This document shows positions 37,001 to 50,300 of a stretch of DNA of 64,000 nt, piece by piece. Position numbers and translations under genes: made by a program. The notes under the pieces were generated by a model. That model was not told the origin of the DNA and made no database searches. It saw only the letters and a program-made list of their open reading frames with translations. The DNA lies in NCBI GenBank assembly GCA_905250115.1, contig CAJNOI010000018.1:558001-622000 (forward strand). Direction: 5' to 3'. Each line of letters starts with the position of its first letter. Within the stretch, counting starts at the first letter, position 1. Source of the stretch: Adineta steineri (Eukaryota > Rotifera > Eurotatoria > Adinetida > Adinetidae).

Positions 37001-37130
37001 ACATGGATTACAAGCTGAATTAATGCAACGAAATCTTAATAAAAAGCAAGAAGATATACCTGAAGATATATCAAGAGCAATGATGACTACAATGGCAGGC
37101 ATTGCTGCAGGTCTTAGAAATACAGGCTAA
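34048..37130 (+). CDS. ppc: Phosphoenolpyruvate carboxylase, bacterial type, 8 exons
   Basis: Carboxylates phosphoenolpyruvate with bicarbonate to oxaloacetate, feeding the TCA cycle; cytosolic, as no targeting peptide is visible. Exons 34048-34693, 34751-34911, 34962-35086, 35141-35768, 35822-35967, 36022-36158, 36207-36588, 36638-37130 give 905 residues with a closed frame. Active-site motifs are intact: [10 protein letters not shown] (His about 147), [52 protein letters not shown] (His about 599), [36 protein letters not shown]. The last residues [10 protein letters not shown] match the essential C-terminus of the E. coli enzyme. Homology runs end to end and is closest to gamma-proteobacterial-type PEPC. 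Animals generally lack this enzyme. Seven host-type introns of 48-57 nt and host-like AT-rich codons show residence in a eukaryotic genome, so bacterial contamination is excluded. Confidence 0.96.
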
Positions 37131-37891
37131 ATTTTAATTTATTTTATTTGTAATTTTTTTATTTTATTGTCTAAGGTTATATTTTAGGAAAAAAAAATCT
37201 TTTTTTTTTTGTTATTATTCGAAAGGAATTTTGAGAAAGAATTAAATTCGATGATAAAAAAAAGAGCAGTATAATGATAAACTTTTATATTCTTCACTGA
37301 GTCATTAAAATACAGAATAAAGTCTAGTAACAAGTACTTGAAAGAATAAGTAAACAATTATGACATTAATAACAAAGTACAAAGAGTAAATTTTTTTTTC
37401 AATACTTGACCTAATATTATGTTAATAAGAAATATAATAAATTAATATACTCAAAAAAATTAATAGATACAAAAATTATCGATAAGGTAACTGCTTTTTT
37501 TTTCTTGTTGATCTGTATAGAATAATAACTTTTATTTTAAAGGACAGCGTACGTCAATATATAAGTTTGAAGCGAAAGTACAAAGTACACTCACAAGTGC
37601 AAAATAAACCTATCTTTATTATACGTAAATAACTCGTTTTTTTTTTCTTGATAAAGAATAAATATCTATTCAAATAGTGAAACATATATAGTCAATGTCT
37701 TCCTAAAATCTTAATAATCAACAGATTTCATACATTAAGTTTAGTTATAATGAGATAAATATTATGTAAATTGATACCTATCATATTTTCTTTTGTTTTT
37801 ATTTCTTATATTATATTTTGTTTTTGACATACTTCATTGTTTTTTTCGTAGATATTAATAACTTTAGTGTTCTATTGAAAATAAAAATACT
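37131..37891. other. Spacer between PEPC and the acetyltransferase
   Basis: AT-rich, with poly-T runs. No gene recognised. It contains the PEPC 3' end and the promoter of the next gene. Confidence 0.45.
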
Positions 37892-38866
37892 ATGTCAGTT
37901 ATTTATCGTCCCGTTGAAAAACATGAACAACAACAAGCAATTGATTTATGGTATATAGTATTTAAACCTCCGCCAGGCTATTTCGAACGTTATTTTAATA
38001 AAGAAGCATCACCTCGTTATCAAGAAGGTGATACATTAGGTGCTTGGATTAATGAAAAATTAGTTAGCGCAGTACATATTCGACGTCTTAATATTCGATC
38101 TCGTGATGATAATATAGAATATTTATGTGGTGCAATATCCAATGTTGCAACTTTTGAAGAACATCGAAAACATGGTTATTCACGTAATCTTTTACAAATG
38201 GCTATTACAAAAATGGAACAAAGTAATGAATTTGATATATCAACTTTATCTACTGGAGTACCAACTCATTATTCCGCACTTGGATGGGAATCAATCTCTT
38301 TACCATCACCGATTAGTATTCATTGGAATCATTTTAGTTCATCTTGTGATAGTAATCAATGGAATTCAGTAAACAATATATCTTCATCAAATTATCAACT
38401 ACTTCTTGATATTCATTCCAATAAACCTCGAACCTATCAATATAATCGATCACCAGTAAATGTGTTTCAATATTGGACGGGTTGGACTTGGAAAAGAGAC
38501 AATGCAATTATATATTCATTACAAGATGCTCAACAGGGTTATGTTGTTATTACTCATCCAGATAATGTTGATAATATTTATGTATCAGAATGGCGAGCAT
38601 TAAATGTTGATGCTGAAAGAAAATTATTAAAAGCTGCAGCTAATGAAATTCATCGACGACATTCACAAATAAAAATTATTCGATTTCATACCGCACCACA
38701 ATATATGAGTTTAGAAGAATTAGAGCAATGGGCTGGTGCAGTAACCGTTAGTAAAAATGATCGTACAATGATTCGAAATATTCGATTATCGCATGAAACT
38801 CTCGAAAAAATCAAAGCCGCCTATTTAAGTGGTCATGCTACGTTTTGGCAAGGTGATTATTTTTAA
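37892..38866 (+). CDS. GNAT-family N-acetyltransferase, Eis/LYC1-like
   Basis: Intronless frame of 324 residues. The N-terminal half is a GNAT fold: beta strands to about residue 85, then the acetyl-CoA loop NVATFEEHRKHGYSRNLL (R92-x2-G95-x-S97 in place of the canonical Q/R-x2-G-x-G/A), then an amphipathic helix and STLSTGVPTHYSALGWE, the typical Y..LG[WF]E end of the GNAT core. The C-terminal half (about 170-324) resembles the second domain of Eis-like and fungal LYC1-like enzymes. These acetylate amines such as lysine or aminoglycosides; the substrate here is unknown. It follows PEPC on the same strand after 760 nt. Lack of introns, in contrast to nearly all neighbours, and the non-animal look of its relatives make it a second transfer candidate, less certain than PEPC. 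Confidence 0.7.
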   Translation: MSVIYRPVEKHEQQQAIDLWYIVFKPPPGYFERYFNKEASPRYQEGDTLGAWINEKLVSAVHIRRLNIRSRDDNIEYLCGAISNVATFEEHRKHGYSRNLLQMAITKMEQSNEFDISTLSTGVPTHYSALGWESISLPSPISIHWNHFSSSCDSNQWNSVNNISSSNYQLLLDIHSNKPRTYQYNRSPVNVFQYWTGWTWKRDNAIIYSLQDAQQGYVVITHPDNVDNIYVSEWRALNVDAERKLLKAAANEIHRRHSQIKIIRFHTAPQYMSLEELEQWAGAVTVSKNDRTMIRNIRLSHETLEKIKAAYLSGHATFWQGDYF

Positions 38867-41800
38867 ATTAAAACTGAATAGTTTGATGTGTTTTTTTTTA
38901 AAATTGTATAATCGGCGTATAATCTTGAAATATTTTCTATAGTAATAATACAACAACATGTTTATATGGTTGAATTTCTATTCTAATTAATACCTTTTAA
39001 TGAATATTATTTTTTGTTGTATTTATGATAGAGAAATTATCAATAAAGAATGTATAGATAGATCGATAGTGTGTTTTCAAATAGAAATTGGTCAATACAT
39101 TATAATAATATTTTCGTAGAAGAAAATTTTTCGAGATGATTATTTAAAAGAAATGATAATTTATAAAAAAAACAACAATGAAAAGTATTGTTTGTATAAC
39201 AAATGTCTATTATATTATTATTATTAGAAAGAGAACTATGGATAGTGGTCGTTTACTAATATAGATTGACTATTAAATGATTTATCACTTGTTGATCTAG
39301 CTGAAGTATTACAAATAAAAATTGATTTTATTCATATCACAAAATAACGGAAGTCTATCAAATGATAAGACATATCCAGATGTATATATTCTTTGCAAGC
39401 AATCTCAGTCTATTTCTTTTATGCCCTATCATATAGTGAATAGAGATTATAAATATACAAAAACGAACAATCGTCAAAAGAAATTCATTCGTCCGTATAC
39501 TAAGGTCTAATATAAGCTATTACAGGTTTCATCTCCTTTTTCCTGTTGCTTGTATCTCTTCTATACAACCATACATATACACATGTGCAATTTCTTGCAT
39601 GAATTAACCCGTACAAAATGTATGTATAAGAAGAAAACACTTGATGATCAGCAATATACAATAATATAGGGTGAGAATAGCTAGACAATGCTTTTTATGG
39701 AATTGAGTTAGCAAAAAATGACAGCTGGGTTGGTTAAAAAAAAAAGAAAAAGTTCATTTATGAACGATTGTTTCTCTTTTTTAATGAGTTTTATTATCAA
39801 AAAAAAAAAAGATAAAGAATTTATTTCTTTTTCTATATTACATCATTGATGTCCTTGTTTTCTTGCATGCTTATCATAAATATATATATTTATATATAGA
39901 TACGAGTTTCTAGCCATCTATCACACACCAAGGTCGATGATTTTATTCGATCTGATATCCTATATATAACAAGCTGGGCATATTTCAATTTAGATTTTTC
40001 AGTAAGATACTTTTTTTGTTGATATTATCTTCACATATTTGTGTTAAGTGTCATTTACTTGGTTCGTCAATTGACCATCAATAGACTCTCCCATTCTTTT
40101 TCTATCTTCTTGTAATATGTATTACAAGAGTCAAAATACTTCAAGTATGAAGACGTACTATCAAAAGAATATGCGGCATTGATATATCTCAGCAAGATAC
40201 TTGTTGATCGAAAACTCAAAATATATATATGTATGACCAATTTTATTTGATTAGAAGGTACAAAAAGTAAAACGAGTCATCTTGAACGACATAATCATAT
40301 GTTTGTATGATGTCACATTTCGTTGAGATCAAAAGTAAAAGAATGTGAGCTGGCACGCGCACAGCAGGATATACGCTGTATGTATCTATCTATCTAATTA
40401 TCTCGAATAGAAGAATGTTTTTCAAGTAAATTGACAAAATATGTCGTTGTTATTATTATTATTTTTTTTTTGAATCTATTTCCGGTATTAAATGCTTCTA
40501 CTATGTGTATCCATTTCCGAATGCTTTTGACTGACGCCATTAACTATGGTTAAAATATAAATGTGATTATTTCAGGAACAAAAAAAAATATCTTAAAAAA
40601 ATCATTCAGTATTGATTGTTGATTTAAAACATTATTCTCGTCATTTGTTTTTTTCTCAGACACGAGCTTTTGTTTAGATAGCATAAGGTGTTTTAGCTTG
40701 AATAACAACTATATATATATATATATATGTTCATGATTACATTTCACACATCGTTCTATGAGATATGATTGATTTTTTTTTGTTCGTTTTCAATCAATTA
40801 GAAAAGTCTGAAGTTAGAGTTTTAAATATTTATAATAAATAATATCAATTCGACGACGCCTATATATTTTCTATCAATCGAGGTTGATTAGAAAAGTATT
40901 GTCGCCATTAAGTGGAACGACTTTCTTTTACTCGATTACTTTCAATTTCAATGCTAAGTTATTATTGTCAATATGAAATGTGAAATTTGTTTGAATGTAA
41001 GCGCACTATCAGAAAAGAGAGAGAGCCACTTATTCTCGACGACAATGATCAGGAGTTTAAAATGCATGATGTGAAAAGTGTATGAGCAAAAAAGTCGGCA
41101 CATATAGACACCAGCACAACAACTAGTTCAATGACCTACTCGACAAGTGAAAGGAGCGCTTATTGATCGGGAGGAGGCAATGATTGATAATCTTTTCCCA
41201 GCATTATTTTGGCAATAAAACAAAATCAATTTTTTAAGATGAACTTCATATGTAAATAATAGTTCTAATATTTCCTCAAAGAAGAAAACAAGATAAAAAA
41301 TTCATTCAATTCACAATACTATGAACTGCGTATAACTATATCGATACATCCAATAGAAAAAAAGGAGAGAGAAATATAGAGAAAAAAAGAAAGAAATCAT
41401 TAACATAAACTAAATATATATATTGACCAATGGTCGTATTGATATGAAGAAGAAAAAAAACGATTTTCTATTTGTAAACTTGTCTTAAGGCCATATCATA
41501 AAAAATTATTCATATAGACGAACAACAACAATATGGTTCTATTGCCGTATCATCAGGTAAGATTGATTATTTATGTTGAATTGCAAAAAAGCGGAACCCG
41601 ACTTTTGAAAAATATATACAATCATTTCTTTTGCTTCTTCTTCTTCTTCTGAAGATAGATGAGATTCACTTTGCTCATATTACAAGACTAGAAAAAAAAA
41701 TTGCCGCTTTACATGGTTATATTATCTTCTAATGAATAGACAATAACTAACTGCTTGAACGTGTGTCATATTTCTCTAGATTTTAATGAGAAAAATTTGT

Positions 41801-41949
41801 ATAATAAATAAACGTTCTACTTAGTTTTATTTCTCTATAAAACTAAATTGTATAGACTTGTCAATTGAAAATATCACACTTTTCTTGAACTGACTTGCAT
41901 CGTTAAATAGATAAGAATCTGCCACACTTCCTTTGAATCAAGTCTTACT

Positions 41950-41969
41950 GTATATATATATATATATAT
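41950..41969. repeat. (TA)n microsatellite
   Basis: Ten TA units in the desert upstream of TFAP2. Similar runs occur at 40.71 and 42.14 kb. Confidence 0.8.
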
Positions 41970-43370
41970 GTATGTGTCGCTAGAGGGTATTTAGATAGAA
42001 AGTCGATAAACTACATAGTGATTCGGTAACGCCAATGAGCATCTTCTTCTTCTCTTTACTTTTGACAATAAAACTATCTGTCTGACGAAGATGTGTTTTT
42101 TCAAAGGCGTGAAAATCATTTCCCTTAATGCGTTGCATATATATATATATTAACATACGAAATAAAATAGAAAAAAAAATTTATGAAGATGTCACCGCGC
42201 GTGATACTGCGTCAAGCTTCGTTAGGCACAATCAATAAAATCGCAATCGAATATATGAAGACTGTCAATGCATTACGTGATATAGCCGCCTCCCCAAGAG
42301 AGAGAAATGTGTTTTTTTTTGAAATTATCTATTCAGAACAGCAATGAAAAATGAAACATAGTTATTTAACAAAAACTAATAATCATTTTTAACAAGAGTG
42401 TGAGAAAAATCTTTCATACTTTAGAAAAAAAAGATTAGATGAAAATATGCTTGTGTAATTATAGTAAATATGTAATTAAGATTTCTACTCTTTGACAACA
42501 TACTGATGAAATATTTATAAAAAACAATTTTGTTTGAATTATTTTTTCTAATGAAAAATTACAAAATATTTAGAATTATATGATAAGTTAATTGGATTGT
42601 ATTTCTAGACATCTACTCATATAGATAATTAGGATTTTTCTTAAGTTGATATAGAATATGAGAAATATTGCATCAATATGTACTTAAATGGAATTATATT
42701 TCAAACCCTTTATTTAACGAGAATGATCGAATATCAAAATTAAATTTTTCCTAATCAAGAAATGATTCATATTTCTTTTATAATCAGAGATTATTATAAT
42801 GTATTGCTACCTTACCATGAATAAATAGCGTTTTAATATAGACGAAAAAAAGAATTTTTTTTCTTTCCGGATTACAAAAAATAAAAAATAGTATTTTCTG
42901 CATCTCATCACATCACCTGTCTTAAAAGAAGCTTACGATTTTAAGATTGACTATGCCTTGATACATCATCATCACCTGTTCACTCGCTTGTCGGCTTATC
43001 TGACGAATTAATGAATTCAAAACTCGTTGTATGGCTCTTGCAATGTTTATGCTTCCGTGTACACCCATCGCCAATCCTACTCATTTTTTTTCCTTTTTTT
43101 TTCTTCTTCTTCTTTTTCTTGATCTCTTCATCGCGTACAACAACACTTGAGACACTCTTGGACATTTTTTTTTGTCAATCTATGTATATGTACAAATGTA
43201 GACGTTGTTTTCATTGATAGATCTCTCTGTTTTACACTTCCGGTGGCATACTCTTTGTATTATGCGTGTAAGCATGTTTGCAAATGCTGACCGCTATCCC
43301 GGATATTGGCTTAGTTGCGAGCTGCTTCTTTTCTTTCTCTTTCCTTTACTATTACTAATAGCCGGAATCA

Positions 43371-43403
<33 letters not shown>

Positions 43404-43413
43404 GTAGTAGTAG
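43371..43413. repeat. (GAT)n microsatellite passing into GTA/GCA units
   Basis: About ten GAT triplets followed by GTAGTAGTAGCAGCA. Read in one frame it gives a poly-Asp then Ser run; no supporting gene structure surrounds it. Confidence 0.8.
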
Positions 43414-44239
43414 CAGCAACACTAGAACGTTTGAAGAAAAAGAGAAAAACGAACGAGCATGCTACAAACATCCTCATATATATCGTCGCGTCAATCATAC
43501 GATGAGTTTATTAGTAGCAGCTACTTTTCTTTTCCGTTCGCTTTTTTTTGGATCGGACGCATGAGAAAGAAAGGAAAGACACAGAGAAAGAGACAAGGGA
43601 GAGAGAGAAGAAAAGAAGGGAAGAAAAAAAAATCGTTCACCCAATCGCTGATGCCCGAGGACGAGGCAAATTTTGCCGATTGGCTTGTACGAGCTTGTAT
43701 GATGCCGGAGGGCACGATTGGTCGAAAACAGAGAACGAACAAATATAGAGAAAAGGAATCTGCTTGGCTTAGTGCATATACAACAAGTTTTGCTTAACGA
43801 ACAAAAAAAAAACGGAATTCGTATGTGTATTTTATCGATGATGTAAAATATTTATTTATTTTCTTTTCAATCGATACAGGTTAACTTCTTTTTCTTTCTC
43901 ATACTATTATAAAATTTGGCCGCTAGCAACAAGAGTAAAAAAAGGAAATTGGACATCATCATTGTCATCAAATCGATCGTCATCATTTGTGTTTGTCGAC
44001 TTTTTTTTCTCTCGCTTGCTTTTTTTCTCTTTTTTCTCTCGTTTTTTTCCTCACTGCGTATTTGTAAGCATCACGACAAAGACATACACATACACGTATA
44101 ATTCCATCGTCGTGCATTTTTTGCTTCGGGTGTTTATTGTTGTCATCTCATCATCGATCGTCGAACTGCCGCAGGAGAGCGAACATAGCACTCCTGAGAA
44201 CGAAGAAGAATAAGAAAAAAACTTCAACAACATCATCGT

Positions 44240-47200
44240 ATGCCATCCGCATTTGATCTAATTGATTCAGGCGGTAGCAACGGTAATGGTGCACAGACCG
44301 ACGTAAGTTTTCTGCTATTTTCTTGTCACCGGATGGCCTTTAGGCAGAGTATGCTGAAGAAAGTAGTATAAAAAGACGAAGAATAAGATTAGAAAGAAAG
44401 TAAATTCCATTTTTTTTAGTTCATTCCCGTGTTATAAAAACATTCATATATATACATATATAAATAGTAAAAGAACAAATCAATTATTTTCTTTTATAAC
44501 CAAAAAAAAACAATTCATTAAGTTAACTAGCTCGATTTTTTTATCCTTTCCTATCTCGATGTCTCATTATTTCTTTTTTTATTTTGTCATTCATCATTTT
44601 TGTATATCAATGGATTCGTCTCATTCTTTACAGGATACTAAATATGGTTCGTCTCCAACATCATCATCGTCATCATCTATTGGAGGTGGGCCATTCAGTA
44701 CATCAATCAATTCTCGTGGTGGTGCCATAACTGATCCATCATTTCCATATTTTCCACCACCATTCAATCCAGCTTTTGCTGCTCAATTTGATGTACATGC
44801 TGCTGCTAGTGCCATAGAACATTATCCAACATTTAACTATGGTACACCTAATGGTTCATCAACATCATCATCTCCTTATGGACCTTCGACAGGTATTCAT
44901 CATCAACATGCAAGTCAAAGTAATAATACATTCAATACAACATCTTATGATCCATATGCAACGGCCTATGCAGCAACCGCTGCTGCAGCACGTCACCATC
45001 ATTCGATTCTTGATGCTCATCATCATCATCACCATGCGGTCGAACTTTATTCTCGTCATTCACAACATCATCAGACATCGGCCACTTCGCTTGTTGATCA
45101 TACAGCTCGTGTAAGTTAGCAATTTTTTCTTGTTTCATTCTTTATGATAAGAACCTTGATGTCGTTCATTCAACCAAACACAATAGTGGGCAGGCAGCTT
45201 CATCATGTACATTAAACACTTGATACTAGCAGAAAAGTGGCACAAAGAAACAGAGTGTGTGTGTGTGTGTATGAAAGAGAGAGAGAGAGAGAAAGAAACA
45301 GTGACGAATACTGTGATTGACTTCGAGTATATATGTGTTCATTGACATGGAAAAATCTTTTTCTATAGATTCTCAATGGAGCTGTTTCAAATGGTAATGC
45401 CGGCGGAGATGATTTGCAAATGGGTGAATCACCTTATCATAGATCATCGGCTAGTAGAGGTATGGATTAATATAAACAACTTTTTTTTTAATCTAATTGA
45501 ATATACATATTTATTTATTTATTAGATGGTCGACGTTCTGATCCACCTAGAGATTCAAGTTCCTTTTCGTCGATGTGTTCTGGAAGTGGTAATGGTAATA
45601 ATGGTTCTACTTCACCGACAGATTACTTTTGTTCAGGTATATATATACCTCTTCTTTAATATTCACTCTATTAAATATTATACATATATTGTATTTGTTT
45701 TTAGTTCCTGGTCGATTAGCACTGCTCAGTTCAACCTCAAAATATAAAGTAACTATCAGTGAAGTTCAACGACGACTTGCTGCACCAGAATGTCTCAATG
45801 CATCACTACTTGGTGGTGTTTTAAGACGGTAAGAAATATAGAAAACAGTGTTTAAATTAAATCTATTAAGAATATAATTCTCAATAGACATCGACAGAAG
45901 CAACAGTAAAATGATGGGTTTGGCAGTCTGTCGAGATGTCAACTCAATTAGTACGAGGCACTCTCACTCTAGTTTATTTCGACAAAAAAAAATGCCTTAG
46001 GCTTTTTTCTCTCTCTTCATTCTTGATGGTGTTGATTGAATTATAAGACTTATGGGTTAATTTTTTTTCTTTTTCGTATACATTAGAGCTAAATCGAAAA
46101 ATGGTGGTCGAGATCTTCGCAATAAATTAGAAAAAATCGGTGTCAATTTACCAGCTGGCCGTCGTAAAGCAGCAACAACGACATTACTCACATCTCTTGT
46201 TGAAGGTAAGAAAAAAAAAGTATTCGTGATGATGATGATGATCATCGTCCTCATCATGTCTTCATTATATTTCCTCAATTGGTAATGCGAGACAAATTTC
46301 ATTATCATTTGACCTCAATATATGCGTGTTGCACGCATCAGCTGTCGACAATACACACACACACACATATAGATATATATATATGTATATATATAGTGGT
46401 CAAAAGAAAACCCTTGAGGCGATTATCATCTTCTATGACTTGAAAAATAATACAAATAAAAATATATTCTATTATTGATCTATTTTAGGAGAAGCAAATC
46501 AATTGGCGCTTGATTTTCGTACTGTTTGTGAAAATGATTTTCCAACTAAAGTTACTGCAGATTTTGTTGCAAGACATCATTCTGATCCAAATGAAATTAG
46601 TACACGAAGAAATATGGTTTTAGCTGCTAAGTAAGTTGTCCTTCGAATTAATCGATCTATTTAATGAAACAATTAGGAATAATCGGAAAAATACAGAAGA
46701 TTAGTATTATTTTTTTGTAATCTACGATTTTTTTCGAAAATGTTCCGGTTCCGTTTGAACTTCCTCTATGGATTGCGGAACTTCCTGAAATAAGTGTAGA
46801 TTGTATAGAACTTCTATAAATAGTTCTAACATCATATTATAGTTTTATAAAGACTATTAGAAGAATTCTTTTTTCTCTCTCTCTCGTAGTGTGATTGTTT
46901 GAGAATAAAAACAATATTATTGAGACTCTCTTTGTTATCTATCATAATCTATTTTAATTTAGACAACTGACAAAAGAATTCAGTGATTTACTTAAACAAG
47001 ATCGTTCACCTGTAAATGTTGCATCATCAGGAAATTCAACAAATGGTATGTCGAATTCACGACATGTACCTGGTTCATCATCGACATCTTCATCATTAAT
47101 TGCACATCGACATCTACACAGTATTCCCATTACCCTTGATCCACATGTACAAGATGCACTAACAAATTTTTCTCTTATAACACATGGTTTTGGTTCACCA

Positions 47201-47344
47201 GCTTTATCTGCTGCTGTCGATGTCTTTCAACAATATTTAACTGAAATGCTTAAATATTATGAAAAAAACTATCCTATGTTTATTGCAACAACTTCTAATT
47301 CATCATCATCTATAAAGAATGGAGGTGGTGGTGGCATCGATTAA
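44240..47344 (+). CDS. TFAP2: Transcription factor AP-2, 8 exons
   Basis: Sequence-specific nuclear activator (binds GCCNNNGGC-type sites as a dimer in known animals) used in ectoderm, neural and excretory development. Exons 44240-44302, 44634-45110, 45369-45459, 45526-45636, 45705-45828, 46087-46205, 46489-46630, 46963-47344 give 502 residues. The N-terminal half is an activation region with YFPPPFNP (the vertebrate YFPPPYQP context) and Ala, His and Ser-rich runs. The conserved basic helix-span-helix part begins at [18 protein letters not shown] and continues [66 protein letters not shown] and [16 protein letters not shown]. An in-frame ATG at 44610 (MDSSHSLQ) reads straight into exon 2 and could be an alternative first exon. 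Some introns are 60-360 nt, longer than in the housekeeping genes. Confidence 0.95.
45255..45292. repeat. (GT)n-(GA)n microsatellite in a TFAP2 intron
   Basis: A GT run passes after a short break into a GA run within the intron between exons 2 and 3. Confidence 0.8.
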
Positions 47345-50300
47345 CTCTCTGTTTTGTTATTATAAGTTTGCCGTTTTTCTTTTTCTTCTTTTTTTTTTGC
47401 CTATTGTATTTTTTTTTTCTTCTGCTCTTTTGACAAATACATATATAAATATATATATATGCATACATACAAGATAGAAATATATATTCGATTGAATGAA
47501 CGTGCCAGGTGCCACTTTTCTTTTTATATTTCTCTTGTTCATCTTGTAATCTCGATTCTTTCCTATCAGATATATGTGCAACCAAGCGAACTAATCAAAC
47601 TTTTTCTTTGCGGCAAACAAGAACGAGTGAGCGTACTTACGCACACGACCAGAAAAACAATCTATATATCTCTGCTCTTCAACTAGTGGATCAAGTAGCG
47701 TACAAGCAAAAAGAAAAAGGAAGAAAACTGTTTGCTATGTCTGTGTCTGTCAGTTAATGCCGCGAGCAATCGAACTTGCACATTTATAGCAGTGCCATAT
47801 GTGTGAATTTGTTGAGAAAATGTATATAAGTAAAAAAGTGGTTACTACTGATTGATTCCTTTTGCTCTAAGATTTTATCTATCAATCAATTTATTTCAAG
47901 TAATCGATAGACAAATATGATTAAGAACAATTGACTTAATTTTAGTAAGGAAAAAAAAGTGAATTATTAGAAATGATATTTATCTTGAAAGATTTGTCAT
48001 GAGATACTATTGAATAGAATAGATCAATTGAAGATAAAAATGATTATATTACAATCATTACAAAAAAATTTATACAAAATGTATTTCTGATGAAATTCAG
48101 ACTACCGGAATATTTATCTACCAATATAAACAAATACTTGCGGAATTCTTAGTTGGTTTGATACGGAAAAAAACTTTTCAGTCAATAACTGCATACTCAT
48201 AGTGAGTATAATTTCAAAATTTTCTTTATGTATTTATTTAGACTGAAATTCTTTTTGACGAAGAAATTAGGTTTTTTTATATAGAAAATTTGAAACAACA
48301 AATAATTCTTGTTTAGTAGACCATGCTTAATGTCTTTTTCCTTGGATTATAATATACAAACGAGAATAGATATGGTTTCATAACCTTAAATTATCAATAG
48401 CAATTCTGCTTCTAAATACAAAATATATGAGTATTATGTCGCAAACGTCCATATTTCTCAGACATATTTATATATTTTTTTGTTCTTAATAAATACGCAC
48501 GTTGCTTTGTATTTATTTTATGATTTTTCATGTACTTTTCAGGTGACATAAACAAAAAAAGACCATTTTGTATATATTTCAATAGCAGAGCAAAACAAAT
48601 GACTAATGTATGTTTAAATATATAGTTAAATCAATCTTTAATATCGATTTTCAATTGTTTTGTCCTTTTTAATAGCTTTATTATTGTGTGAAATATTATA
48701 TCGTATAGTTATACGTCACTTTTTTTTATTCTTATCTAATAAATGTTTTTCTTGTGTAAATTATTTTAATCTATTATTTGCCCTAATTTTAATCAATCTT
48801 AATATAAATATTAATAAACATATATTAAAGAATAAAATATTATATAGTTACGTGTTATGTATTATTAAATTCGTCGAATATACTGGTGCCCTTACTACAA
48901 AGTAATACATCAATCATACACATTTTAATAATCGTGATAATTGATGTGTTTACTTGAAGAAAGGGCCTCCAGTGATAGGACTCGTGGGGCCCGCTAGCTT
49001 CATCTTGCGACTGAAGAATGCCGGGCTTCCCCACATTTCACTGTGTTGGAACGTACCACCCGAAGACCGGAAAGGAAGTTAGAAAACTTTGAAAAGTCTT
49101 CAGACTACGAAGAATTGGTTGAAGATAGACTAAAGCTTTAGCAGTGGCGAAGTTGCGACACTAGTCTGCAAAGTTCAGAGTACATACCGTTTTGCTGCAA
49201 TACACTGCCTTTTATACCCTCACCGCTCTGTACTGTATTGCACAATCAAATAGCAATAATTTCACTAAGATTGTGCAAGACAAATGTTCTAGAATGTAGT
49301 AGAATGTTTTTAAAAGAGTAAAAGACAATAACAAAACACCCAGAAAAATAGTTTCATAATTCTGATGCAACTTTACTCTCTAGTCATGCAGAAAAAAACA
49401 AAATTTTAGATTAGTATCTTATACTTTTTAGTCATATTTATGAGATATTATCTACTATCAGTTTTTATACTATTTAGTATAATAAAACGTATACAGATAT
49501 AATAGTAGAGTATAACAATTAAAGAAAGAAACAAGAGGAAGTTTCATTTGTGTATGTACAAATATCATCTCATAGTTTTTTACTATAAAAGATGATAAAA
49601 TAAATCAAATATTATTAAATGGTTTAAATATCTTATTAGTGTAATTTATTATTTTTTTATTAAAAATCTATAACAATGAGTCATACACTGTGATATGTCT
49701 CTTGACTCATATTAATATTTCTAAATTATAGAGATATTCTATAGATCTAAGATTGATTTGTATGTAGCTAAACAATAAAAAATGACAAATTTATAACTGA
49801 CATTTAATGTAAAATATAAATATCAAAACAAAAGAAATACACATGAATGAATTTTATTCTTCGTTGAATATCATTAGTAAATTACTTTATAAGCATTATG
49901 TCTATTGATGACTATGAAAGTAATTGTTAAATTTTCATTATTTAAGATCTTTTTCTTTGTATTTTTTCTTTAAAATTTAAACACAATACTTTTTTTCTTG
50001 CTGATGAATATACAAAAATCCCTATACATTTACTTTCTTAACAATTAAAATCGATTGGTAAGATTTGTAACAATTATACTTATGTAAATATCATTTTTTA
50101 CCAATAAGTCTGTTTTGATAAGCTAAAACCATGCGATCTATAGTAAAAATAACGAACAATACATCCAGCGACATCATTAAATTGTGATACGTGACTTATT
50201 TTGTTCACGTTTTTTTTATTCGAATTTACATAGAAACCGATTGCTTTAACTAATGACCTATCAGGTAAAGTTGAATTTCAAACAAAGAAAGGGTCTGTCC

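Larger units (their letters stand above)
38867..44239. other. 5.4-kb gene desert upstream of TFAP2
   Basis: No protein-like frame; TA and GAT microsatellites and long C/T-rich stretches (43.08-44.05 kb). The final 1 kb is less AT-rich and purine/pyrimidine-skewed, as expected of a 5' UTR and promoter region of the AP-2 gene. Frames at 43.2-43.8 kb are low-complexity and not convincing. Confidence 0.55.

Noticed and set aside
43205-43797. Frames of 112-119 codons with poly-Asp and Lys/Arg-rich runs
   Set aside because: Created by GAT and purine-rich simple sequence; more likely 5' flank or UTR of TFAP2.
47310-47757. Several 70-90 codon frames on both strands after TFAP2
   Set aside because: They overlap the TFAP2 stop and 3' UTR and consist of T-rich and A-rich runs.
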